Source of the DNA: an uncultured Planctomycetaceae bacterium
Lineage (GTDB): Bacteria; Planctomycetota; Planctomycetia; Pirellulales; Pirellulaceae
Length of the DNA: 11,600 bases
NCBI GenBank assembly: GCA_903927685.1
Contig: CAIYOB010001431.1
Coordinates: 1-11,600, forward strand
Reading direction: 5' to 3'
Both the position numbers and the translations under genes were made by a program. The notes beneath the pieces are model-generated. The model was given only the letters and a program-made list of their open reading frames with translations. It did no database searches and had not been told where the DNA came from. Below, piece after piece: positions 1-6,529 of this stretch (positions within the stretch are counted from its first letter, which is position 1; every line of letters starts with the position of its first letter).

Positions 1-85
1 GTCGAGCCACGAGGTACGAGTGGCGAGCCCCCAGTTCTTGCCTCTGGGGGCTCGCTGCGCGCGACCCCAGGCACCCTGAAATTTA
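1..85. repeat. Dispersed palindromic element, copy 1 (left end cut by window edge)
   Basis: This is a partial copy of the GC-rich palindromic element found again at 6526-6671 and 11490-11600. The inner stem is a perfect 12-bp inverted repeat, gcgagcccccag at 23-34 pairing with ctgggggctcgc at 44-55, around the 9-nt loop ttcttgcct (35-43). The outer stem pairs gtcgag (1-6) with positions 60-65, with one mismatch. A small side arm, gccac/gtggc, lies on the left flank of the inner stem. Similarity to the other copies continues through 'ggcaccc' to 'attta' at 81-85, where the TAA stop of the leftward oxidoreductase lies (83-85); the terminal CTAG repeat seen in copy 2 is not recognisable. The element could act as a 3'-end hairpin for that gene, but there is no T-tract. 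Its identity as a repeat is seen directly; its function is inferred. Confidence 0.85.
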
Positions 86-1453
86 CAGCACCTTCGTCGT
101 GCCCGGCATGGCGATGGGGTAGCGTTCTGCGATGACGTAACCGCCCTCGGGATAGGGCTTCACCGGGGCTTCGTCCTGGAAAGACTGCAAGCCGCCTACG
201 TCAGCCAGGGCGACGCTCGAGTTCAGGGCCTCGTCCCACTTGACGACTTTGCCGGAATAGGTCGCCAACCGGCCCAGGATCGCTGCCAGCGTGCTGTGCG
301 CGGCGAATTCGGCTTCGTTGTAGATCTTGCCCTGGCGGAGTGCGGCGAACAGGTCGTAGTGCTCTTCCTGGTGCCCGCCGCCACCGCCTTTGCCGCTCCA
401 GATCAGCTCCCCGCTACGGCTGTAGATCTTAGCGCCGCTGATGTCCGCCTGGCCGTTGGTGCCGTGGGCGTGCTCGGCGACACTGTTCCAGCAGCCGCGG
501 ATATGCCGGCACTGGCTGAACATCTTCACCCCGCTGGCATAGGTGAACTCGCAGAAATGATGATCGTAGATCTCGCCGTGCTCTTTTCCGGTCCGCACCT
601 GGCGGCCCCCCATCCCGTTGCATTCGGCGGGATGGTCTTTCAGCAGCCAGTTACCGACGTCCAGGTTGTGAATGTGCTGCTCGACGATGTGGTCGCCGCT
701 CAGCCAGTTAAAGTAATACCAGTTCCGCAGCTGGTACTCGAGTTCCGTCTGCTCCTCCTGCCGCGGTCGGACCCAGACGCCGCCGCCGTTCCAGTAGACC
801 CGCAGACAGATCAGATCGCCGATCGCGCCGTCCCACAGCCGCTGGATGGTCTCCTGGTACTTCTTTTCGTGGCGCCGCTGCAGGCCGACCGCGACCAGCA
901 GATCCCGCCGCTTGGCTTCGGCATTGGCGGCCAGCACTCGGCGCACACCCGGCGGATCGGTCGCCACCGGCTTTTCCATGAACACGTGCTTGCCGGCGGC
1001 CACGGCGGCCTCGAAGTGCAGCGGCCGGAAGCCGGGCGGGGTGGCCAGGATGACCAGATCCAAATCGCACGCCAGAACTCCCTGATAGGCGGCCAGGCCG
1101 CTGAACTGGCGATCCGGCGGCACGTCGACCAAGTCGGCGTGCTGGCCCTTGATCGAGCGGTAGGCGGCCTGCAGCCGATCCGGGAACACATCGGCCATCG
1201 CGACCAGCTTGAGCGGGCCGTTCGGCGAGATGGCGGGGTTCTGAACGGTATTCAGCGCCTGCTGGGCCGCGCCGACGCCGCGGCCGCCGCAGCCGATCAG
1301 CCCGATGCGGATCTCGTCGCTGCCGTACACGTGGGCCGCGTGCGCGACGTTCAGGCCCCCGCCAACCGCCCCGCCGGCGACCAGCAAGGACGAGGCCTTG
1401 ATGAACTCGCGGCGCGAGGTGGCGTTCGCAACAGGCAGGACCGGTTTTCGCAT
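83..1453 (-). CDS. Tat-exported Gfo/Idh/MocA-family oxidoreductase
   Basis: This is a predicted NAD(P)-dependent oxidoreductase of the Gfo/Idh/MocA family, which acts on sugars, inositols or related polyols. With the start used here (456 aa) a twin-arginine signal (SRREFIK, residues 13-19) is followed by a hydrophobic stretch ending near AHA, so export through the Tat pathway is expected. The Rossmann dinucleotide loop GLIGCGGRG lies at about 51-59, the family EKP motif at 160-162, and the GDHIVEQHIHNLDVGNW segment, which in this family carries the substrate-side histidine and aspartate, at about 253-269. The C-terminus (NEAEFAAHSTLAAILGR, then SGKVV-WDEAL) is typical of planctomycete members. 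The substrate cannot be told from sequence. The frame is open to an ATG at 1516, with another ATG at 1471. I prefer 1453 because the extra residues are Pro/Ser-rich and would push the RR motif far inward; no start has a clear Shine-Dalgarno. It lies downstream of the EEP gene in the same direction, so co-transcription is likely. Confidence 0.92.
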   Translation of the reverse strand: MRKPVLPVANATSRREFIKASSLLVAGGAVGGGLNVAHAAHVYGSDEIRIGLIGCGGRGVGAAQQALNTVQNPAISPNGPLKLVAMADVFPDRLQAAYRSIKGQHADLVDVPPDRQFSGLAAYQGVLACDLDLVILATPPGFRPLHFEAAVAAGKHVFMEKPVATDPPGVRRVLAANAEAKRRDLLVAVGLQRRHEKKYQETIQRLWDGAIGDLICLRVYWNGGGVWVRPRQEEQTELEYQLRNWYYFNWLSGDHIVEQHIHNLDVGNWLLKDHPAECNGMGGRQVRTGKEHGEIYDHHFCEFTYASGVKMFSQCRHIRGCWNSVAEHAHGTNGQADISGAKIYSRSGELIWSGKGGGGGHQEEHYDLFAALRQGKIYNEAEFAAHSTLAAILGRLATYSGKVVKWDEALNSSVALADVGGLQSFQDEAPVKPYPEGGYVIAERYPIAMPGTTKVL

Positions 1454-1566
1454 CGGTGGTTGGCTCGGCATGTGTGGAGTCGCAGAGGGAACGGGCCCAC
1501 TCGGCCTCAGTCCCATTTAACAGGTTAGCGACTGGGCCGCCAGATTTCAAGGAACATTGCCGATCG

Positions 1567-2364
1567 TCACGGAGCCGAGACCCACTCCAACACCACCAGC
1601 AGCGGCCGGTGGTCGGACGCGACCCGCTCCTCGACCACCTGCTTCTGGACGACTCGCCAGCGTTCGGCGGGGCGGAAGAAGACGTAGTCGATCTTTACGT
1701 TAGGAACGTCGGCCGGCCAAGTCGCCTCCGGCTTGCCAGCCGTCGCGTCGGTCCAGTGCGGCAGCAGGACGCGGATCGGCGGGCTGTCCGGTTCGGCATT
1801 GAAATCGCCGGCCAAGATGGCGGGCAGATCGTTGCCGGCGGCCAGGGCCGGCGCGAGCTTGCCAGCCTGACACAGCCGGAGCGTCGCTGCGGCGTGTTCC
1901 AGGTGCGTGCCCGTCAGGACCACGGCCGGCCCATCGCCACCCAGTTGGACGCGGGCCGCCAGTGCGCACCTCGGCTCGCGCCCCGCCGTGCAGGGCAGGT
2001 TGTGAACCCGCACATCGGACAGCGGCCAGCGGGACAGCAGAGCTTCGCCGTATTGCCCGCCTCCGTAGTCCATCGCCTTGCCGAACACCGCGTGCATCCC
2101 CGTCAGCCGCCCCAGTTCGGCCGCTTGGTCCACGCCCTGCACACGGCGCGTGCCGACATCGACTTCCTGCAGCGCGACCAAATCCGGTTCCAGCCGCCGG
2201 ATCACCGCCGCGATCCGCGGCAGATCGAGTTTGCCGTCGGTCCCTGCGCCGTGATGGATGTTGTACGTCAGCACGCGCACCCGCACCGGCTCGGCGGCCC
2301 ACGCGGACAGCGTCCCGATCAGCAACAGGGCGACGCTGAGCAAACAGGTTCTGCGCTCGAACAC
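1567..2364 (-). CDS. Exported endonuclease/exonuclease/phosphatase (EEP) family protein
   Basis: This 265-aa metal-dependent phosphoesterase belongs to the EEP superfamily (DNase I, exonuclease III, sphingomyelinase and inositol-phosphatase type folds). A hydrophobic N-terminal signal (about residues 6-23, ending AWAA) suggests export. The family motifs appear in order: LTYNIHHG (metal Asn35), LQEVD (metal Glu67), the GTHLE strand with His154, AGDFNAEPDS (Asp187, Asn189), KIDYVF (Asp226) and the terminal SDHRPL (Asp251, His252). All expected catalytic residues are present and the length is normal for a single-domain member. The start is GTG at 2364, preceded by GGGAG nine bases upstream. The substrate is unknown; small exported planctomycete EEP proteins may cleave phosphodiesters or phospholipids as well as nucleic acid. 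The oxidoreductase gene begins 113 bp downstream on the same strand (50 bp if its longest start is used), so the two may be one transcript. Confidence 0.93.
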   Translation of the reverse strand: MFERRTCLLSVALLLIGTLSAWAAEPVRVRVLTYNIHHGAGTDGKLDLPRIAAVIRRLEPDLVALQEVDVGTRRVQGVDQAAELGRLTGMHAVFGKAMDYGGGQYGEALLSRWPLSDVRVHNLPCTAGREPRCALAARVQLGGDGPAVVLTGTHLEHAAATLRLCQAGKLAPALAAGNDLPAILAGDFNAEPDSPPIRVLLPHWTDATAGKPEATWPADVPNVKIDYVFFRPAERWRVVQKQVVEERVASDHRPLLVVLEWVSAP

Positions 2365-2373
2365 GATGATGGT

Positions 2374-2378
2374 CTCCC
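2374..2378 (-). promoter_or_regulatory. Ribosome binding site of the EEP gene
   Basis: On the minus strand GGGAG ends nine bases before the GTG at 2364. It supports the GTG as the true start of the phosphoesterase, since no in-frame ATG gives a complete signal peptide. Confidence 0.6.
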
Positions 2379-2409
2379 AGATTGGTGCGAGTCTTCGCCA
2401 GAGGGCATC

Positions 2410-2437
2410 AGCATACCAGATGCGGGGCCCATGCCAA
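2410..2437 (-). promoter_or_regulatory. Candidate sigma-70-like promoter for the EEP/oxidoreductase pair
   Basis: On the minus strand TTGGCA (2437-2432) is followed after 16 bases by TATGCT (2415-2410). These match 5 of 6 and 4 of 6 positions of the -35 and -10 consensus. Transcription would start near 2403, giving a leader of about 40 nt to the GTG start. Planctomycete promoters are poorly defined, so this is only a candidate. Confidence 0.35.
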
Positions 2438-2497
2438 TCGCCTAAACTCGGCCAACGGTTTCCAGCGGGTGCAGGCTGAAACGTGCGTCTACGGAGC

Positions 2498-2652
2498 CCC
2501 TAATCTATCGCCCTAATCTATTACCCTAATCCAACTTCCTAATCTATCACCCTAATCTATTACCCTAATCTAACATCTCGATGTCCTGGAGCCAAAACGC
2601 GAAAGACTAGGGCGAAAGATCAGGGCGGAAGATTAGGGCGGAAGATTAGGGC
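2498..2652. repeat. 13-bp repeat array: six direct units facing four inverted units
   Basis: Six contiguous 13-bp units of the form ccctaatctatta fill 2498-2575 (starts at 2498, 2511, 2524, 2537, 2550, 2563), with a strongly conserved cctaatc core. After a 25-bp spacer (2576-2600), four contiguous 13-bp units of the form ggaagattagggc fill 2601-2652 (starts at 2601, 2614, 2627, 2640). The right units are the reverse complement of the left core (agattaggg against ccctaatct), so the whole block is an imperfect interrupted palindrome able to form a long hairpin. It is far more AT-rich than its surroundings and lies between two divergent transcription units. It could be a multi-site protein-binding array, a structured RNA leader or a dispersed intergenic repeat; the sequence alone does not decide. 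Confidence 0.9.
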
Positions 2653-2665
2653 AGGCACGCGACGG

Positions 2666-2694
2666 TTGAGTTCGAGTCGTCAGGCAGGATACCT
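2666..2694 (+). promoter_or_regulatory. Weak candidate promoter for the LRR/peroxiredoxin-kinase pair
   Basis: TTGAGT (2666-2671) is followed after 17 bases by GATACC (2689-2694). Spacing is ideal, but the hexamers match the consensus only 4 of 6 and 3 of 6. Transcription would begin near 2701, just before the hairpin at 2706-2724. It is offered because no better rightward candidate is visible between the repeat array and the gene. Confidence 0.2.
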
Positions 2695-2705
2695 CGCGGC
2701 GTAAC

Positions 2706-2724
2706 GCACTCGGCGACCGAGTGC
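2706..2724 (+). promoter_or_regulatory. Perfect 8-bp hairpin upstream of the LRR gene
   Basis: The sequence gcactcgg (2706-2713), loop cga, then ccgagtgc (2717-2724) forms a perfect stem. It sits in the region between the 13-bp array and the LRR start, with no T-run after it, so a simple intrinsic terminator is unlikely. As DNA it could be an operator dyad, and as RNA a leader hairpin. Confidence 0.4.
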
Positions 2725-2881
2725 TCGACACGACAGCGTGCCGTCCCCTTGCTGGCCCCGGCTTGCCGGGCTATCGTCAGGGCGGTGGTCAGGGTGCGGA
2801 ACGGCGGTGGGCCGCCGGCCCGCGCCCGGGGTAGGCAGTTTCACCGGATCATTGCCGTCGACATCGCCGCTTGGTGACGCC

Positions 2882-5029
2882 ATGTGGAATACGGGATCGA
2901 GACAACCCGACGCGCCATTCCGGCCGGAGCACTGGATGGTCGGTGTTCTCGGGCTGCAAGGCGGTGTGCTGCTGGCCGACCGATTCTGCCTGTGCGGATT
3001 CACCCGCGGTGACTTGGGGAATATCCAGTTGGCGGCGGGATTGGTGGGCGGGACGGTCGCGCTCGGATTACTGGGCGGGCTGGTCGGGTGGCTGCGGAGA
3101 CGGCCGCTGCAGTTCAACCTGCGTTGCCTGTTGCTGCTCACATTGGCTGCGGCGATTCCCAGCGGCTGGTACGCGGCCTGGGTCGAAAACGGGGGGCGGC
3201 AGGAGCGAGCACTGGCCCAGGTCCGGGAGATCCAAGCCCGGATTTGCAGCGGCAAGCCGCACCGGCAGCTCCGATATGGTGGCAAGACGCTGACGGTTCG
3301 GCCCGGCTCGCGTCCCGCGGTCGTGGGGATCAGTTTCGCCATCGAACAGGATGCGGGCTGTGGCTGCTGCTACATGAACGCCAGATCGGATGTCGGCGAT
3401 GAGGACCTTGACCCGCTGACTTGCCTCTATCGCCTCGAAGGCCTCAACGCGTCCGATGCCCGCATCACCGATGCCGGGCTCGCGCGACTTCGCGATCTGC
3501 GGAACCTGAAAGAGCTCGATCTGCCCGGCAATGCGATCACCGACGCGGGAGTGGCTCACTTGCGGGGGCTCAAGCACCTGGAACGTCTGAACCTGTCGCA
3601 GACCGCGATCACCGATGCGGGCTTCGTCCACCTGGCCGCGCTGCAGAACCTCCGGCAACTGGACTTCGGCTCGACGCGCGCCACGGGCGCCGGGATGAAG
3701 TACCTGGCCGGCTTGCCCGCGTTCCGCCAGTGCGGCACTTCGGGATCGATCAGGGCGCGATTCAGCGTCTCCGGCGTCAACACGTGCAACGCGTTGCGGC
3801 AGCTCGAAGAGTTGTACGGCGGCCTTGTCCAACTCGACACGCCCGGCGAGAGCCAAGACACCGTGGAACTTGACGGCCACCCCCGGCTGCGGGTCGTCGA
3901 TCTGGAGAACGGCCTGGCCCTGCGGGACATGCGTCTGTCCCGCCTCGCCGCCTTGAAAGCGGTTCGGATTTCCGTGGGCCCCTGCCAACATGGCGTGTCG
4001 TACGGAGTCCCGCAGGATCCGCCGCCCGTGTGGAAGGCGTGCAAGCATTGTGCGCCCGAGGTGAAGACCCTGCTGCTGGAGAACCTGCCTCAACTGAATT
4101 GGCTCACCATCGGAAACGTGCGGCGACTGGTCCTGCGCGGCACGCCGAACGTGACCCAGGTCGCCGTCGCCGACACCGGCTGCGTGGGCCGCGAACTGTT
4201 CCAGGAACTCGGCCAATTGTCGAGACTCCAGTACTTGGGCGTGAGCGTGCGCGCGTTTTCCAGCCCCGACCTGTTGTTGGCGTTGGGGCGCGCGCCGCAC
4301 CTCGAGCGGTTGTCCATTTCCGGCAGCGGGCTGAACGACGACTCGCTCGCCGTTCTGGAAAACACGCCCGCGGTCAAGCAACTCTCGTGGCCGGCCGGGG
4401 CGTACTCCGCCCGAGGCTTGGCTCGCCTGAAGCAGCTGAAATCGCTGGAGCATCTGTCCTTGCCGGGGTTGCGCGACGCCGGCGAGCCCCTGAGCTGCCT
4501 GGCGGGAGCGACCGGGGTCAAGAGTCTCTACCTAGGCAACGCCGTGCTCGGCAAGCTGAGGTTGGCCGACCTGCCGAACCTGGAGCGGCTGACACTGCAT
4601 GGAAGCCAGATTGGGAGCCTGGAATTGGAGAATCTGCCCAAGTTGAACTACTTGGGCGACGACGGGAGCACGGCGATCCGACGGCTGTCGGTCAAAGGCC
4701 TGCCGATGCTGCAGGAGATCTCCATTCGCACGGGATCATCCCAGCCGCCGCTGGAGCATGTCGAGTTAGAGCGGCTGCCGGCGCTGGTGACTCTGTCCCT
4801 GGTTGGTCATGGCGTTTGGGTCACCGACGATTGCCTCGCGCACATTACTACGTTCACCAACCTGCGATTGCTGGAGCTGCGAGATTCGAGCGTCACGGAC
4901 CGAACCATCGAACGCCTGGGGCAGCTTCCGCAGCTGGCCCGGGTCGACTTGCGGAATACGTCCACCACGGAAGCCGCCGCGGAACGGCTCCGAAACGGCG
5001 GGCGGGCCAAGATCTCCGTTAGCCGCTGA
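2882..5029 (+). CDS. Membrane-anchored leucine-rich-repeat protein
   Basis: This 715-aa protein has hydrophobic segments at about 18-34, 47-71 and 81-99. The third follows an LQFNLRCLLLL motif like the 'FSLRTLLL' membrane domain common in planctomycete LRR proteins. A short helical region (about 105-125) leads to a Cys-rich stretch, GCGCC (159-163). Canonical LRRs of the 'ITDAGLxxLxxLxxLxxLxL' type occupy about 182-278. The middle is more diverged and holds a CKHC motif, and LRRs resume to the C-terminus (LRLLELRDSSVTDRTIERLG). LRR domains bind proteins, so a scaffold or recognition role at the membrane is inferred; no enzyme domain is seen. The frame is open back to an ATG at 2738. I chose 2882 because the 48 residues upstream are low-complexity and unlike the family; neither start has a good Shine-Dalgarno. 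It precedes the peroxiredoxin-kinase by 21 bp and is probably co-transcribed with it. Confidence 0.85.
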   Translation: MWNTGSRQPDAPFRPEHWMVGVLGLQGGVLLADRFCLCGFTRGDLGNIQLAAGLVGGTVALGLLGGLVGWLRRRPLQFNLRCLLLLTLAAAIPSGWYAAWVENGGRQERALAQVREIQARICSGKPHRQLRYGGKTLTVRPGSRPAVVGISFAIEQDAGCGCCYMNARSDVGDEDLDPLTCLYRLEGLNASDARITDAGLARLRDLRNLKELDLPGNAITDAGVAHLRGLKHLERLNLSQTAITDAGFVHLAALQNLRQLDFGSTRATGAGMKYLAGLPAFRQCGTSGSIRARFSVSGVNTCNALRQLEELYGGLVQLDTPGESQDTVELDGHPRLRVVDLENGLALRDMRLSRLAALKAVRISVGPCQHGVSYGVPQDPPPVWKACKHCAPEVKTLLLENLPQLNWLTIGNVRRLVLRGTPNVTQVAVADTGCVGRELFQELGQLSRLQYLGVSVRAFSSPDLLLALGRAPHLERLSISGSGLNDDSLAVLENTPAVKQLSWPAGAYSARGLARLKQLKSLEHLSLPGLRDAGEPLSCLAGATGVKSLYLGNAVLGKLRLADLPNLERLTLHGSQIGSLELENLPKLNYLGDDGSTAIRRLSVKGLPMLQEISIRTGSSQPPLEHVELERLPALVTLSLVGHGVWVTDDCLAHITTFTNLRLLELRDSSVTDRTIERLGQLPQLARVDLRNTSTTEAAAERLRNGGRAKISVSR

Positions 5030-5033
5030 GAAC

Positions 5034-5038
5034 AGGAG
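5034..5038 (+). promoter_or_regulatory. Ribosome binding site of the peroxiredoxin-kinase gene
   Basis: AGGAG lies 12 bases before the ATG at 5051 and just after the LRR stop codon. It favours ATG 5051 over the in-frame ATG at 5063, whose adjacent gagggg is too close to serve as its own site. Confidence 0.5.
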
Positions 5039-5050
5039 ACGCGACACATA

Positions 5051-6529
5051 ATGAGTGAGGGGATGCAGAGGATCAGGATCGGCGAGGCGGCTCCCGAGTT
5101 CATCTTGGCGTGCGCCGACGCGCGGGATGCGAACCGCCGGACGGTGCGGCTGGCCGATTACTCCGGCCGCTGGCTGGCGATCGTGTTCTATCCGCGGGAC
5201 TTTTCCTTTGTTTGCCCCACGGAATTGACGTCGTTCAGCGCCCGCGGGCCGGATTTTCAGCAGCGCGGCTGCGAGCTGCTGGGGCTGAGCGTGGACACGG
5301 TCGAACTACATCGCGAGTGGCTGGCGACGCCGCCCAGCGAGGGCGGATTGGGGCCGCTGCAGTTTCCCTTGGCGGCCGACCCGGACGGCGCGACGGCCCG
5401 CGCATACGGCGTCTGGCACGAGGAGAAGCAGGTTTCGCTGCGGGGCTTGTTCATCATCGATCCAGCCGGTCTTCTCCAATACGCGGTGGTGCACAATTTG
5501 AACGTGGGCCGCAGTCCGGATGAAGTGTTGCGCGTGCTGGACGCGTTGCAGACCGGCGGGTTGTGCCCGGCCAGCTGGACCTCGGCCGACGGGACGATTG
5601 ACCCGGAACGCGCCCTGCAGCCGGGCCGGATCCTCGGCCACTACCGCATCCGCCAGATGCTGGGCGGGGGCACGTTCGGGACCGTGTTCGCCGCGCTGGA
5701 TCTACGGCTCGAGCGGATGGTGGCCTTGAAGGTGTTGAAGCGGACTGTCTTCGAGTCCCGCCAGGCCGTGCTGGCCGAGGCCCGGGCGGCGGCCAAGGTG
5801 AATCACCCGCAGGTCTGCACGGTGTATGCCGTCGAGGAAGAAGACGGGTTGCCGTTGATCGCGATGGAGTATCTGGATGGGCAGACTTTGGCGCAGCTCA
5901 TTGCCCACGGGTTGCCTCGTGAGTCCGTCCGGCCGCTGGCCGCCCAGATCGCGTCCGGCTTAGCGGCGGCGCACGCCCAGCACGTGGTTCACGGCGACCT
6001 GAAGCCGGCGAACGTCATGATCGTCGCCAACGCAACCGCCAAGATCCTCGATTTCGGCTTGTCCGGCAGCCCCTCGCGAACGTCGGCGCCGAGCGATTCC
6101 GCGCCTCCGCCGGCCAGACCGGCGACACCGGCTGGCTTGGCGCCCACGGCTGCCGAGCCGGACGAAACGCGCGACGCCGCCCACTCCGGCGACGAAGGCG
6201 GGATCCGCGGTACGCCCGCGTACATGTCGCCCGAGCAGGCGAGCGGCCAGCGTGCTTCGCTGGCCAGCGATGTCTTCGCGTTCGGCCTGATGTTGTTCGA
6301 GATGCTGACCGGCCGGATGGCGTTTCCCGACACCTCGCTGACCTCGATCTTGACGCGCCTGCAATTTCAAGATCTGGCCCCCAAGCTCGCGCCGCAAGTG
6401 GACGCGCCGTATCGGGAACTGCTGGCGGCAATGCTGGCCCGTGAGCCCGGCCGCCGGCCCGCGATGCAGCAAGTCCAGCGAACGTTGTCCGGCGTGGCTG
6501 GCGGGACCCTCCAAGCGTGCGGCGTCTAG
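5051..6529 (+). CDS. Typical 2-Cys peroxiredoxin (AhpC/TSA) fused to a Ser/Thr protein kinase
   Basis: This 492-aa cytoplasmic fusion has no membrane segment. Residues about 6-178 are a typical 2-Cys peroxiredoxin: the PRDFSFVCPTE active site carries peroxidatic Cys55, with Pro48, Ser52 and conserved Arg131 (LRGLFIID). GGLCPASW supplies resolving Cys172, 117 residues later as in AhpC. After a short linker, about 198-480 is a Hanks-type kinase: Gly-rich loop GGGTFGTV (205-212), Lys227, alpha-C Glu243, catalytic loop HGDLKPAN (Asp316, Lys318, Asn321), DFG (334-336), GTPAYMSPEQ (387-396), Asp407 and Arg468. All essential catalytic residues are present, but HRD is HGD, a non-RD form. A Pro/Ala/Ser/Thr-rich insert of about 50 residues separates DFG from the GTP motif, longer than usual. 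Peroxide reduction and protein phosphorylation are known activities of the parts; coupling between them is inferred. The TAG stop lies inside the terminal CTAG of the palindromic element downstream. Confidence 0.95.
   Translation: MSEGMQRIRIGEAAPEFILACADARDANRRTVRLADYSGRWLAIVFYPRDFSFVCPTELTSFSARGPDFQQRGCELLGLSVDTVELHREWLATPPSEGGLGPLQFPLAADPDGATARAYGVWHEEKQVSLRGLFIIDPAGLLQYAVVHNLNVGRSPDEVLRVLDALQTGGLCPASWTSADGTIDPERALQPGRILGHYRIRQMLGGGTFGTVFAALDLRLERMVALKVLKRTVFESRQAVLAEARAAAKVNHPQVCTVYAVEEEDGLPLIAMEYLDGQTLAQLIAHGLPRESVRPLAAQIASGLAAAHAQHVVHGDLKPANVMIVANATAKILDFGLSGSPSRTSAPSDSAPPPARPATPAGLAPTAAEPDETRDAAHSGDEGGIRGTPAYMSPEQASGQRASLASDVFAFGLMLFEMLTGRMAFPDTSLTSILTRLQFQDLAPKLAPQVDAPYRELLAAMLAREPGRRPAMQQVQRTLSGVAGGTLQACGV

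Noticed and set aside
296..1528. Long open frame on the plus strand, 410 codons, opposite the oxidoreductase
   Set aside because: It has no recognisable domain, and its His/Gln/Val/Ala-rich composition is typical of an antisense shadow in high-GC DNA. The opposite frame carries clear Gfo/Idh/MocA motifs.
2498..2575. Telomere-like CCCTAA repeats
   Set aside because: The resemblance is limited to a short core; the period is 13 bp, and the block is internal to a bacterial gene region.
2498..2652. CRISPR array
   Set aside because: The units are 13 bp and contiguous with no spacers, they reverse direction midway, and no cas gene is in the window.
3068..4453. Long minus-strand open frame, 461 codons, inside the LRR gene
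   Set aside because: It is the antisense of regular LRR codons, so its apparent periodicity (QxxEVLxxxQV) is inherited from the LRR repeats. There is no independent start signal or domain.
5585..5650. Peroxiredoxin-kinase join as a sequencing or frameshift artefact
   Set aside because: The frame is continuous through a plausible linker (about residues 179-197), with normal coding character on both sides and no leftover start signal at the kinase.
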